DNA of 33,430 nucleotides from CAYRJA01 sp964424455 (GCA_964424455.1 CAYRJA010000024.1:1-33430), one strand, 5' to 3'; positions 16,137 through 25,479 are shown, counted from the stretch's first letter. Notes: generated by a model from the letters alone, not told the origin. Made by a program: numbers and translations.

Positions 16137-16757
16137 ATGACGAAAATAAAAATGCCGAAAAGCAGCGCTGCCATTGACATGACACCAATGGTGGATATGG
16201 CTTTTCTGCTCGTTACATTTTTCATTCTCACCACTCAGTTTCGTCCGGATGAACCGGTGCAAATAAATACACCGAGTTCTACTACTACTTCAACTCCTCC
16301 GGAACACGGAAGAGTAATGATTTCGGTTGCCAATGACGGCAGGGTTTTCTTTGACCTTGATAATCAAAACTTCCGTTCCAGTTTAATTCAAAAGATGGGA
16401 GAGAGTTACGGAATAACTTTTAATCAGGATGAAATCAATGCTTTTGCCACAGGCAGCAGCATTGGCATTCCGATGGCTTCAATGAAAGGTTTTTTAGATC
16501 TCCCGCCGGAAGACAGAAAAAAAGTATTGCAGCCGGGTATCCCTATTGATTCTACAAAAAATCTTACCAATGAATTGGGAGTATGGTTAGTGAATGCCCG
16601 CATAGCAGGCAATAATCCTGTCATTCTTATTAATGGCGATGCTCAATCGAATTATCCTGCTGTGAGGAATGTCTTTAATACATTGGAAAAAAATAGAGTA
16701 CTAAAGTTCGGGTTAATTACTGCCGACGAAGCTCCGCCGGCTGATTTACCGAAATAA
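16137..16757 (+). CDS. exbD: ExbD/TolR family biopolymer transport protein (first copy)
   Basis: The 206-residue protein has a short cytoplasmic N-terminus, one TM helix (about 18-38) with the motif IDMTPMVDMAFLLVTFFILT, and a periplasmic domain. D20 matches the TM aspartate that carries protons in ExbD (D25 of E. coli). The protein is longer than E. coli ExbD (about 141 residues) owing to an insertion of about 50 residues in the periplasmic domain (about 100-150). It works with the ExbB encoded upstream and the second ExbD encoded 14 bp downstream; paired, different ExbD genes are usual in this phylum. Confidence 0.92.
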   Translation: MTKIKMPKSSAAIDMTPMVDMAFLLVTFFILTTQFRPDEPVQINTPSSTTTSTPPEHGRVMISVANDGRVFFDLDNQNFRSSLIQKMGESYGITFNQDEINAFATGSSIGIPMASMKGFLDLPPEDRKKVLQPGIPIDSTKNLTNELGVWLVNARIAGNNPVILINGDAQSNYPAVRNVFNTLEKNRVLKFGLITADEAPPADLPK

Positions 16758-16771
16758 AACACTATAGAGAA

Positions 16772-17317
16772 ATGGCTGAACTACAGGAAGGCGGGGATGT
16801 CCGTAAGGAAAAAGGGAAAAAACGAGGAGGTGTCCGGGCTAAAAAAATGTCAACCCGGATTGATATGACTCCTATGGTTGACCTCGGATTTCTGCTCGTA
16901 ACATTTTTTATCCTCACTACCACCATGTCGAAACCGAAAGCAATGCAAGTGGTGATGCCTGAAAAGGATATTAAAGATTCCACTCAAATGTCAAAAATAC
17001 GCGAGTCGGAAGCAATGACTATTCTGCTTGGCTCGCACGACCGTATTTTTTATTATTATGGAATGACAAAGCCACAGGTGGAGGTAACCGATTTCAATAA
17101 GATTAGGAAAATTCTCATAGATAAAAATAAAGAGATAATAGGGTTACAACAGGCGAACGGATGGAAAGATAATGGTGTTTATGTTGGTATAAAACCAACT
17201 GATGATGCCAAATACGAAAATGTAGTGAATATGCTTGATGAAATGAAGATTACGGGAATAAAATCTTACGCAATCATTGACCCAAGCAAAGAGGAGTTAG
17301 AGATGATACCTAAATAA
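16772..17317 (+). CDS. exbD: ExbD/TolR family biopolymer transport protein (second copy)
   Basis: The 181-residue protein has a strongly basic cytoplasmic N-terminus (KEKGKKRGGVRAKK, 12-25), one TM helix (about 36-55) in the motif IDMTPMVDLGFLLVTFFILT with the channel aspartate D37, and a periplasmic domain to the C-terminus. The TM segment is nearly identical to that of the first copy, but the periplasmic parts differ. This suggests an old duplication in which the two periplasmic domains took different partners, perhaps forming a heteromeric ExbD pair (inference). The gap to tonB is 47 bp with no visible terminator. Confidence 0.92.
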   Translation: MAELQEGGDVRKEKGKKRGGVRAKKMSTRIDMTPMVDLGFLLVTFFILTTTMSKPKAMQVVMPEKDIKDSTQMSKIRESEAMTILLGSHDRIFYYYGMTKPQVEVTDFNKIRKILIDKNKEIIGLQQANGWKDNGVYVGIKPTDDAKYENVVNMLDEMKITGIKSYAIIDPSKEELEMIPK

Positions 17318-17364
17318 TTTTATGGAATCTAAAGCGTTTCTAACTCTTATAGAAAACTTAAACA

Positions 17365-18159
17365 ATGAATAAAGAACAAATATTAACGGCTGACTTAGAT
17401 GACCTTGTTTTTGAATACAAGAATAAGGAGTATGGTGCATACTGGCTGAGAAAAAATTATCAGAAGCACCTGCGCATCGCAGTAATAGTTGCCGTTATCA
17501 TTTTTGTTCTCAGTTTTCTGATGCCATATATCGTTGCATTTCTTACTCCTGCTGAGAAACCGGTTCCGATAAAAAAAATAACCTATACTGAGTTGAGTGA
17601 GCCGCCGCCAATTGACAAAAATACTCCACCGCCACCGCCGCCGGATTTACCACCGCCACCGCCAAAAACAATTAAATTCACTCCACCCGTAGTTAAACCG
17701 GATGAACAGGTGAAGGAAGAAGATGTGCCGCCACCGGTTGAGGAAGTTCAGAAATCAGAACCGAGTTCTGTGACAACAGTGGTAGATCCTAATGCTACAT
17801 ATAGCGCGCCGCCAACAGTAGTGGAAGCGCCAAAAGCTCCGCAGATTTTTACTTTCGTTCAGCAGATGCCGGAGTTCCCGGGAGGTGAAAAAGAGATGAT
17901 AAACTATCTCTATAAAAATATCCGTTATCCCACCGCAGCACGAGAGAATGGTATTGAAGGGACTGTTATGCTCGAATTTGTGGTGAATGAAGATGGAAGC
18001 ATCTCAGGCATCAAGGCGCTGAGACAGGTTGCAGGCGGTTGTACTGAGGAAGCTATCCGTGTGGTAGGTAGTATGCCCAAATGGAAGGCAGGAATGCAAA
18101 ACGGTAATGCCGTAAAAGTATATTTCCATCTGCCTGTTACATTTAAGCTCGGCAGATAA
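17365..18159 (+). CDS. tonB: TonB energy-transducing protein
   Basis: The 264-residue protein has a cytoplasmic N-terminus with the segment FEYKNKEYGAYWLRKNY, typical of Bacteroidota TonB, and one TM helix at about 36-60. A proline-rich periplasm-spanning region (about 79-135, with runs of five and six prolines) follows. The C-terminal TonB domain (about 168-262: PEFPGGEKEMINYLYKNIRY, GTVMLEFVVNEDGSI, FHLPVTFKL) binds the TonB box of outer-membrane receptors. It relays proton-motive force from ExbB/ExbD to receptors such as the one at 28566-31061. The 85-bp gap to the next gene holds a weak hairpin (18187-18219) without a T-tract, so read-through is expected. Confidence 0.95.
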   Translation: MNKEQILTADLDDLVFEYKNKEYGAYWLRKNYQKHLRIAVIVAVIIFVLSFLMPYIVAFLTPAEKPVPIKKITYTELSEPPPIDKNTPPPPPPDLPPPPPKTIKFTPPVVKPDEQVKEEDVPPPVEEVQKSEPSSVTTVVDPNATYSAPPTVVEAPKAPQIFTFVQQMPEFPGGEKEMINYLYKNIRYPTAARENGIEGTVMLEFVVNEDGSISGIKALRQVAGGCTEEAIRVVGSMPKWKAGMQNGNAVKVYFHLPVTFKLGR

Positions 18160-18244
18160 GAGGTTGTTATAAGAGAGACTCATCTGGTTTATAGTTTGTT
18201 TAAAGAACATGCTATAAACTGATGATATAAATAAATTCCACTTA

Positions 18245-18436
18245 ATGAACATTTATATCATTCGAAATGCTGTAATGGTCTTTCTGTATCTTCTTGTGGG
18301 TTGCTTTGTAATTTTATCTTCAATTTTTCAGAACTCGTTTACTACAGGTCAGCGATACTCATTAGGAGGATTATTTTGTGCTTATGGGATATACAGATTG
18401 ATAGCCCTTCTTAGGAAAATTTTTAGTAACAGATGA
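18245..18436 (+). CDS. Small two-helix membrane protein of the Ton operon, unknown function
   Basis: The 63-residue protein has two predicted TM helices (about 6-27 and 40-57), a cysteine in each, and a basic tail (RKIFSNR). Its stop overlaps the start of the PstS-like gene in the form ATGA (18433-18436), which points to translational coupling and so to a real gene. I do not recognise a named family. Small membrane proteins at this place, between tonB and a PstS-like gene, are known in Bacteroidota Ton operons and are annotated as hypothetical. It may be an accessory of the motor or of lipoprotein export (inference). Confidence 0.75.
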   Translation: MNIYIIRNAVMVFLYLLVGCFVILSSIFQNSFTTGQRYSLGGLFCAYGIYRLIALLRKIFSNR

Positions 18437-19386
18437 GAGTGTTAATAAATATTACTATTTTTTTTTTACTCTCTCTGTTTGGGTTGACTTTTTATTCATG
18501 TAACACAACTCCGGTAAAGCCGGAAAGAGATACACCCGTTTCAGGAAAAATTACTGTTACAGTAGATGAAACTTTCGGACCGGCTATTCAGGAAGAAAAG
18601 ATAGTTTTTGAAAGCATTTATGACAGCGCAAAAATAAGAGTGATAGAAAAGCCCGAAGCTGAAGTAGTAGAAGATTTCATTAATGATAGCATAAGAGTAA
18701 TCGTTCTTCCCAGAAAACTAACAGAAGGAGAGTTAATTCATTTTAAAGAAATAGGACTGATACCGCAGCACACCTTCATAGCTTATGATGCTTTAGCGTT
18801 TATAGTAAATAATAACAACCCTGACACTACTTTGACAAGAACTCAACTGGAAAATATTCTGTCAGGAAAGATTGAACGATGGAAGCAACTTAGCAGTAAT
18901 TCAAAACTTGAAGATATTCAGATTGTTTTTGATAATAACAAATCAGGAACAGTCCGCTATGTGCAAGATTCTATAATGAAAGGGAAACAACTGTCACAGA
19001 AAAGTTCTGCCCTGAATACTAATCGTGAAGTAATGAACTATGTTACAGCCAATGAGAATGCGATAGGTATTATTGGCGTAAACTGGATAAGCAACACAGA
19101 AGATTCAAGTGTGCAAACCTTTCTGAATACATTTAAAGTTGTATCTGTTTCTTCAAAATCAGATTCTTCAAAGTTTGTAAAGCCGCTTCAGGTAGAAGTA
19201 TTGAGAAACAATTACCCGTTTACACGTCAGGTTTATATGGTAAGCAGGGAAACCTACATGGGCTTAGGCACGGGCTTTGTTTCTTTTGTAGCAGGAGACA
19301 GAGGGCAAGTCATCATTTCGCGCGCCGGACTTTATCCTGCACGAAAATCAGTAAGAATGATTGAAGTAAAAACAAAATTTGATTAA
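18433..19386 (+). CDS. PstS-like substrate-binding lipoprotein (phosphate-binding fold)
   Basis: The 317-residue protein has a lipoprotein signal (hydrophobic 5-20, lipobox FYSC, C23 the lipidated residue). The mature part has the periplasmic-binding-protein fold of the PstS type: a KITVTVDETFGPAIQ first strand, TFIAYDALAFIVNNNNP, the LTRTQLENILSGKIERW segment and NKSGTVRYVQD. No Pst permease or ATPase genes are next to it. It is co-transcribed with TonB genes, as in other Bacteroidota. It may sense or deliver phosphate or another anion to a TonB-linked system, not to an ABC transporter (inference). The start overlaps the preceding gene by 4 bp. Confidence 0.87.
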   Translation: MRVLINITIFFLLSLFGLTFYSCNTTPVKPERDTPVSGKITVTVDETFGPAIQEEKIVFESIYDSAKIRVIEKPEAEVVEDFINDSIRVIVLPRKLTEGELIHFKEIGLIPQHTFIAYDALAFIVNNNNPDTTLTRTQLENILSGKIERWKQLSSNSKLEDIQIVFDNNKSGTVRYVQDSIMKGKQLSQKSSALNTNREVMNYVTANENAIGIIGVNWISNTEDSSVQTFLNTFKVVSVSSKSDSSKFVKPLQVEVLRNNYPFTRQVYMVSRETYMGLGTGFVSFVAGDRGQVIISRAGLYPARKSVRMIEVKTKFD

Positions 19387-19420
19387 TAATATTGCAACCA
19401 AATCAACGAAACTAATTCAG

Positions 19421-21049
19421 ATGAAAAAAGGAATAACTTTATTGGTAATACTTGTTACAGTTCTTAACCTCTCTTATTCACAGAGCGCTTTGGATGGATT
19501 ATCAGCGATGGATAAAGAGAATTATGAGTCAGCCAGAGATATTCTTAAAAAGGTAACACAATCAGGCGGAGGCACAGATGCAATGAATTGGTATTATCTC
19601 GGTAATGCATATTGCTTTCTTGGGAAAAATGATTCGGCACGATGGGCTTTCACACAGGGAACCAATGTCAATCCGAAAGCGACTGCCTGCTTAGTTGGAA
19701 TAGGAAAAACCTACCTAAACGAAAACAGAGTTGCCGATGCAATGAAATATTTTGATCAGGCAAAATCCACAGTCAATGTAAAAAAGGATATAACCATTGC
19801 GCTTTACCTTGCTGATGCCTACACTCACTCTGTTTATCCGAATAACGATGAAGCAGTCAGAATTCTGAAAACGGCAGAGAATGATATATCCAATAAAAAC
19901 CCCCAGCTCTATATGGAGTTGGGTGATGCCATGATTGCATTGAACAGAGCAGGAGAAGCCGTTTCTGCTTATCAGCGTGCGGCAGAATTAAATCCTTCTT
20001 TAGCCCGCGCACATTCTCAGATTGGTTATATCTGGTATCTGGCAAGAAACTTTCCGTTATCTCTTGCTTCATTTGAGAAAGCAATTTCCATAGATGCAAC
20101 TTTTGCTCCGGCTTACAGGAATCTTGCAGAATTATATTACTACACAGGACAGTATGAAAAAGCGAAAGATACTTTTGCAAAATATTTAACACTTGCAGAT
20201 AAGAATGATGATACTAATTACCGGTATGCTCAATTTCTTTTTCTTACTAAAGAATATGATAAGACACTCACAGTACTCAAGGAGTTGGAAAAACGCGACA
20301 GTTCAAAAGCCATTATGTTCCGGCTCATGGGTTATTCCAATTACGAAACAGGAAATTATAAAGAAGGTCTTTATGATATGAATAAATTTTTCAAAATGTC
20401 AGATTCACAGAAATTGCTTTCTTCCGATTACGAGTATTATGGAAACCTGTTGATGAAAACAGGAAAAGATTCACTTGCCTTTCTGAATATTGAGAAAGCA
20501 ATTCAGTTGGATTCCACCAAGTATGATTTGTACAAAGAAATTGCTGACACTCTTTATAAAAGAAAAGAATTTGGAAAGGCTGCGCTCTTCTATAGTAAGA
20601 AAATTAACAGCACACCTAAACCCACAGGAGCAGATTACTTTTCACTTGGACTGTCTTACTACTTTGATTCAGCTTATGTGAAGGCAGATTCTGCCTTTAA
20701 ATCTGTTACAGTAACCAATCCTGACTGGCCCAGTGGCTACTTGTGGAGAGCAAGATGTAACATGGGCTTGGAAAATATTGATTCGGTAAAGGGAATGGCA
20801 ATTCCATACTACCAGGCGTTTATAGAAAAAGCAATGAGTGATTCAGTAAAGTATGCATCTAAAATGTCAAAGGAACTCTCTGAATCATACCGAACACTTG
20901 CTGATATTTATTATAAACTCGGAAACCCTGACACGGCAATTCCTTACTATGAAAAATATATAGCGCTCAATCCGAATGATACAGGTGTAAAGGAAATGGT
21001 AGAGCAAATTAAAGCATACATAAAGAAAAAAGGAGCGCCAAAGCAGTAG
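19421..21049 (+). CDS. Periplasmic tetratricopeptide-repeat protein of the Ton operon
   Basis: The open frame begins at a TTG (19379) that overlaps the preceding gene. I chose the ATG at 19421 because a signal peptide (MKKGITLLVILVTVLNLSYSQ) starts there. The product is 542 residues with signal cleavage at about residue 21. The rest is alpha-helical TPR: A-x-W/Y-x-L-G-N-A-Y, A-x-x-A-Y-x-R-A-A-E-L-N-P, PAYRNLAELYYYTGQYEKAK, ALFYSKKI and YRTLADIYYKLGNPDTAIPY units, about 10 in all. It probably acts as a periplasmic scaffold for the ExbBD-TonB or PstS-like partner (inference from operon). Last gene of the operon; a weak terminator overlaps its stop. Confidence 0.88.
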   Translation: MKKGITLLVILVTVLNLSYSQSALDGLSAMDKENYESARDILKKVTQSGGGTDAMNWYYLGNAYCFLGKNDSARWAFTQGTNVNPKATACLVGIGKTYLNENRVADAMKYFDQAKSTVNVKKDITIALYLADAYTHSVYPNNDEAVRILKTAENDISNKNPQLYMELGDAMIALNRAGEAVSAYQRAAELNPSLARAHSQIGYIWYLARNFPLSLASFEKAISIDATFAPAYRNLAELYYYTGQYEKAKDTFAKYLTLADKNDDTNYRYAQFLFLTKEYDKTLTVLKELEKRDSSKAIMFRLMGYSNYETGNYKEGLYDMNKFFKMSDSQKLLSSDYEYYGNLLMKTGKDSLAFLNIEKAIQLDSTKYDLYKEIADTLYKRKEFGKAALFYSKKINSTPKPTGADYFSLGLSYYFDSAYVKADSAFKSVTVTNPDWPSGYLWRARCNMGLENIDSVKGMAIPYYQAFIEKAMSDSVKYASKMSKELSESYRTLADIYYKLGNPDTAIPYYEKYIALNPNDTGVKEMVEQIKAYIKKKGAPKQ

Positions 21050-21081
21050 GTTAGATAAAATACTCTTTTCAATACTGCTTT
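21040..21081 (+). terminator. Possible terminator of the exbB-TPR operon
   Basis: AAAGCAGTA (21040-21048, overlapping the stop codon) pairs perfectly with TACTGCTTT (21073-21081). The 24-nt loop is long and only a T-rich stretch (ACTTCATTTATTTT) follows. It is a plausible but weak intrinsic terminator. Confidence 0.35.
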
Positions 21082-21187
21082 ACTTCATTTATTTTAAGTT
21101 GAAGGCATAAGTAATCGAATTCCATTCTGGATTTTCAGATGTTTGATTTTGATTATTTTTTATATTAGCAACAAAAAAATAAATGAT

Positions 21188-23389
21188 ATGAAACCAGTTA
21201 TACGCAACATTCAATTCACACTATTATCAATCTTTGCTTGTATAGTAATTATTTCAGACTCAAACGCTCAATACTGTACTCCATCTGCCGCCAATCCCTG
21301 TACTTCAAACGGATACAATGAAACAATTAATCGTTTTGTATTGGGCAGCATTGATAATTCTTCAGGATGCTCTCCTGTAAACTATGAAGACTTTTTTCCT
21401 AATACAGGAACTGTAACAACACTTACCAGTCCGGGAAATTATCCGGTTTCCATCACGGTAGCCCATGCTGACTTCATGAGTCCTTATTCTGTAAATGTCT
21501 GGATTGACTTAGACAGTAATCAGAGTTTTTTGGATGCGGGTGAATTGGTATTTCATAGAAATCAGGCAACAGACTGTGGCAGTTTTAGCTGTAGTAATGT
21601 GGTGAAAAGCGGAACACTCACGATTCCTGCAGGTGTTACACCCGGTATAAAACGACTTCGTGTAAGATTGTGTTACAAAGGAGAATCAAGCAATCAGAAT
21701 GTTCCATGCGGAATGATTGATTATGGCGAAGCGGAGGACTACCGTGTAATAATTTCAGGAAGTTCAACCCCAACTATTTCAACCGGAACCATTTCAGGCA
21801 GTCCTTTTTGTGCCGGCACTTCTGTATCAGTTCCATTTACAGCAACCGGAACCTTTAACAGCGGGAATATTTTTACAGCACAGCTTTCAGATGCAACCGG
21901 AAGTTTTACCACACCTGTTACACTTGGTACTTTAAGCGGAACCGTATCCGGAACCATATCGGGAACGATTCCCGCCGGAGCAGCCACCGGCTCCAATTAC
22001 AGAATCAGAGTAGTCGGCAGTAATCCGGCTGCAACCGGCACCGACAATGGAGTGAATATAACCATCAATGCAACTGTAACACCCTCAATAACTGTAAGCG
22101 CAAATCCATCCGGCGCTATTTGTGCCGGAACTCCTGTAACTTTTACCGCTTCAATTACAAATGGAGGATCAATCCCATCTTATCAGTGGAAGAAAAATGG
22201 GAATATTGTCGGTACAAACTTGAACTCTTACTCAGATAACACACTATCCAACGGAGATAATATTGTTTGCGAATTAACATCAAACGCTCTGTGCGCTTCT
22301 CCGTCAAAGGCGACTTCATTCGCTGTTGTTGTGAGTGTAAACAGTTCTGTTACACCATTAATCAATATCAGTTCTAATTCCGGCACATCTATTTGTACAG
22401 GAACAACTGTAACATATACTGCTGTTTCATCGGGCGGCGGCGCTACTCCCTCTTATCAGTGGAAAAAGAATGGCACTGTAGTCGGGGGAAATATTGACTC
22501 CTACACTGATAACAGTTTGGCAGACAATGACAGCATTGAATGTACAATGACTTCTTCTACAGGATGTGCATCACCGGTATCAGTAACATCAAATACAATA
22601 AAGATGAATGTAGGAATTGCGGCAGTGGCAGGAACAGTAAGCGCTGTACGCGATACAGTATGTGATGGAACTCCGGGCACTTTAACTGTAACAGGTTACT
22701 CCGGCAGTATTCAATGGCAGGAGTCTAATAGTGCAGCAGGAAATTTTATCTCTGTACCCGGTCAGACGAATTCAACTTATATCGCTCTTCCATCTGCCAC
22801 TACATACTACCGCGTTTATGCCGGCTCGGGTATTTGCATTGATTCCTCCAATGTGCTGAAGTTAGTGCTGGCTCCATCACCTGTTGGAGATTTTACATCA
22901 AATGTTACAGGAGGCAATGGAAAAGAAATCGCTTTCAACTCCGGAGGAAGTGTCGGTGCAAGTGAATTTGACTGGAACTTCGGGGATGGCAAAACCAGCT
23001 CTGACCCGAATCCCACTCATACTTATGCTGCTGACGGTACATATCATGTTTGCCTCACTGTGTACAACGGTTCTAATTGCTCATTCACAGTTTGTAAAGA
23101 CATAGCTATTGTAACCACAGGCATTACAGATTTATCGGGCGTAAATCACTGCGTCGTTTCTCCCAATCCATTCAGCAATCAATTATTCATTCAATTCAAC
23201 GGAGAGAATCATCAGATAGAGTCGGTAGAGGTTTATGATTTGCCGGGTCGTTTGTTACTCACTGAAAAATTTGGAAGGGAAAACAATAAACTTCTGCTGT
23301 TAGACCTCAACAACTTTATGAATGGTATGTACATACTAAAGGTAAAAACTTCAGCAGATTTGTTTGTGAAAGCGGTTATTAAACAATAA
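21188..23389 (+). CDS. T9SS type A secreted protein with GEVED, Ig-like and PKD domains
   Basis: The frame is open from a TTG at 21143. I chose the ATG at 21188, where a signal peptide begins (MKPVIRNIQFTLLSIFACIV, cut near SNAQ). The product is 733 residues. After an N-terminal Cys-rich part, a GEVED domain (about 102-190: VNVWIDLDSNQSF, RLRVRLCY, YGEAEDYRV) is present. It is followed by Ig-like modules (about 195-480, including two near-identical YQWKKNG repeats), another Ig-like module (about 482-560), a PKD domain (about 562-642, FDWNFGDGKTSSDPNPTHTY) and a type A sorting domain (656-733, VVSPNPFSNQLFI to VIKQ). It is exported by T9SS; no active site is seen. A weak -7-like TATATTAG lies at 21161-21168. 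Confidence 0.9.
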   Translation: MKPVIRNIQFTLLSIFACIVIISDSNAQYCTPSAANPCTSNGYNETINRFVLGSIDNSSGCSPVNYEDFFPNTGTVTTLTSPGNYPVSITVAHADFMSPYSVNVWIDLDSNQSFLDAGELVFHRNQATDCGSFSCSNVVKSGTLTIPAGVTPGIKRLRVRLCYKGESSNQNVPCGMIDYGEAEDYRVIISGSSTPTISTGTISGSPFCAGTSVSVPFTATGTFNSGNIFTAQLSDATGSFTTPVTLGTLSGTVSGTISGTIPAGAATGSNYRIRVVGSNPAATGTDNGVNITINATVTPSITVSANPSGAICAGTPVTFTASITNGGSIPSYQWKKNGNIVGTNLNSYSDNTLSNGDNIVCELTSNALCASPSKATSFAVVVSVNSSVTPLINISSNSGTSICTGTTVTYTAVSSGGGATPSYQWKKNGTVVGGNIDSYTDNSLADNDSIECTMTSSTGCASPVSVTSNTIKMNVGIAAVAGTVSAVRDTVCDGTPGTLTVTGYSGSIQWQESNSAAGNFISVPGQTNSTYIALPSATTYYRVYAGSGICIDSSNVLKLVLAPSPVGDFTSNVTGGNGKEIAFNSGGSVGASEFDWNFGDGKTSSDPNPTHTYAADGTYHVCLTVYNGSNCSFTVCKDIAIVTTGITDLSGVNHCVVSPNPFSNQLFIQFNGENHQIESVEVYDLPGRLLLTEKFGRENNKLLLLDLNNFMNGMYILKVKTSADLFVKAVIKQ

Positions 23390-23406
23390 TACTATGCAAA
23401 CTTTAA

Positions 23407-23423
23407 CCGGATAACATATCCGG
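23407..23423. other. Short perfect hairpin after the GEVED protein gene
   Basis: CCGGATA-ACA-TATCCGG forms a 7-bp stem with a 3-nt loop, 18 bp past the stop codon at 23389. No T-tract follows on either strand. It could stabilise the 3' end of the message or be a factor-dependent terminator. The remainder of the 230-bp gap before yidC shows no other clear element. Confidence 0.35.
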
Positions 23424-23619
23424 CAAGTATTCTTATGTACTGTTAAATTATTAAGATTTTTTAGCTATTGCCTGAATTTAGTAAGCAACAGAGGAGAAAT
23501 TTAGAGCATTTCAGAAAATACAATCTGACTACTCTGTATTTTCATTCATATTCCTGCTGAAAATATCCCGCAGGTTGTTAGTTTTGCCGACCCTACTTTT
23601 AAAAGGGCTTTATGTTTTA

Positions 23620-25479
23620 ATGGATAAGAATACAGTTATTGGTTTTGTACTTATTGCGGCTCTGTTAATCGGATATAGTATTTTCAATATGCCGTCAAAG
23701 GAAGATCTGGCTCAACAAAAAAAGACTCAGGATTCAATAGCATTGGTTCATCAACAAAAGCAACCTGAAAGAATAAAAGATACATTACAGAATTCTAAAG
23801 ACTCAGTTCAGGTAAAACCTAACGCAGAGATTAGAAAGGATTCAGCCGCAATGGGATTATTCAGCGATTCAGTATCAACGGAAAGTTTCATTACGATGGA
23901 AAATGATCTGATGAAAATTACGCTGACTAACAAAGGGGGAAGAGTTTATAGCGCTGAATTGAAGAAATTTAAAACATGGGATGGCAAACCATTGGTGCTT
24001 TTCAGTGGAGACAGAAATTCATTTAATTACTTCTTTTTTGCAGGTAATAACCAGCAGGTCAATACAGGAGAACTTTATTTCATTCCCCAAAGCCAGTCAG
24101 TTCTGTTAACAGGAAAAGATTCTGCAACCATTGTGCTTCGGGCAACTATTGCAGAAGGAAAATATTTGGAGCAGACATACGAGATGAAGGGAAACTCTTA
24201 CCTGATGGATTATCATTTCCGGGTTGTAGGGTTGGATAGTATCATTCAACATAATGTTCAGTACCTGACACTTGCATGGAACTCCACCATTAATAATTCT
24301 GAAAAAAATATTACTGATAACAGAGGGTATTCCACGGTTTACTACAAGTTTAAGAATGACGATGCAAGTAGTTTATCGGTAAGTTCCGATGAAGAAAAGA
24401 AATTAACCGGTAATATTGAATGGGTCTGTTACAAAGAACATTTTTTTAACTCAACCTTGATCTCAAAATCGGGATTTGATAACGGAAATGCCACCATAAA
24501 AATGGAAACTGATTCTTCTATAGTAAAATCAATGAAGGCAGAACTGATTCTTCCCTATGCGCATGAACCGGAGAAAGATTATGCCATGCAGTTTTATTTC
24601 GGTCCGAATAACTATCTGGATTTGAAAAAACTTCATAACGGAATGGAAGAAATTGTACCACTTGGATGGGGAATTTTTTCATGGTTTGCATCGCCGGTAA
24701 ATAAATATTTCATCATCCCGCTGTTTCATTTCTTTACCAAGTATATAAGTAATTGGGGATGGATAATATTAATCATGACCATATTGATTAAAATTATTCT
24801 CACACCGCTTACTTACCGTTCACTTCTTTCCGCGGCTAAAATGAAAGTAATTAAGCCGGAGATAGATGAGCTGAAAGAAAAATACAAAGATGATCAGGCG
24901 AAGTTCGGACAGGAACAGCTCAAGTTGTTTCAAAAAGCAGGCGTAAATCCTTTAGGCGGATGCTTGCCTATTGCGTTGCAGTTACCGATTCTTGTAGCAA
25001 TGTATAGTTTTTTTCCAAGTTCAATTGAATTAAGGCAGCAGTCATTGTGGTGGGCAAAGGATTTATCCACCTTCGATTCCATCTATAACTTTCCTAACCA
25101 TTTTAACATACCATTTTATGGCGACCATGTAAGTTTATTTACAATTCTGATGACTGTTTCTCAAATAATTTATGCAGTATATAATAATCAGTTGACAGGG
25201 GCTACAGGACAAATGAAATGGATGCAATATCTTTTTCCGATAATGTTGCTTGGTATATTTAACAATCTTTCAGCAGCTTTAACTTATTACTACTTTCTTT
25301 CAAATGTTGTAACATTTGGTCAGCAGTGGATAGTTCAAACCTATTTCCTTGACCATGAAAAAATTCATCGACAGATTCAGGAACGGAAGAAGAAGGCACC
25401 AAGTAAAAAATCGGGTTTCTTAGCGCGATTGGAAGAAGCGCAGCGAAAGCAACAGGCGAGAAACAGAAATAAGAAATAG
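23620..25479 (+). CDS. yidC: Membrane protein insertase YidC/Oxa1
   Basis: The frame is open from a TTG at 23575. The ATG at 23620 gives the usual N-terminus MDKNTVIGFVLIAALLIGYS (TM1, residues 5-22). The product is 619 residues. A charged linker is followed by the periplasmic beta-super-sandwich domain (about 88-335). The conserved insertase core comprises TM2 (about 374-402, NWGWIILIMTILIKIILTPL), cytoplasmic helices (KMKVIKPEIDELKEKYKDD), TM3 (GCLPIALQLPILVAMYSFF), TM4 (about 505-520) and TM5 (about 540-565). Arg400, in the TPLTYRS motif, fits the positively charged hydrophilic groove of this family. The basic C-terminal tail probably binds ribosomes. It inserts and folds inner-membrane proteins with or without Sec. 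Confidence 0.97.
   Translation: MDKNTVIGFVLIAALLIGYSIFNMPSKEDLAQQKKTQDSIALVHQQKQPERIKDTLQNSKDSVQVKPNAEIRKDSAAMGLFSDSVSTESFITMENDLMKITLTNKGGRVYSAELKKFKTWDGKPLVLFSGDRNSFNYFFFAGNNQQVNTGELYFIPQSQSVLLTGKDSATIVLRATIAEGKYLEQTYEMKGNSYLMDYHFRVVGLDSIIQHNVQYLTLAWNSTINNSEKNITDNRGYSTVYYKFKNDDASSLSVSSDEEKKLTGNIEWVCYKEHFFNSTLISKSGFDNGNATIKMETDSSIVKSMKAELILPYAHEPEKDYAMQFYFGPNNYLDLKKLHNGMEEIVPLGWGIFSWFASPVNKYFIIPLFHFFTKYISNWGWIILIMTILIKIILTPLTYRSLLSAAKMKVIKPEIDELKEKYKDDQAKFGQEQLKLFQKAGVNPLGGCLPIALQLPILVAMYSFFPSSIELRQQSLWWAKDLSTFDSIYNFPNHFNIPFYGDHVSLFTILMTVSQIIYAVYNNQLTGATGQMKWMQYLFPIMLLGIFNNLSAALTYYYFLSNVVTFGQQWIVQTYFLDHEKIHRQIQERKKKAPSKKSGFLARLEEAQRKQQARNRNKK

Noticed and set aside
18187..18219. Hairpin GTTTATAG/CTATAAAC after tonB as an operon terminator
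   Set aside because: Long loop, AT-only stem and no T-tract; the next genes are closely spaced and functionally linked.
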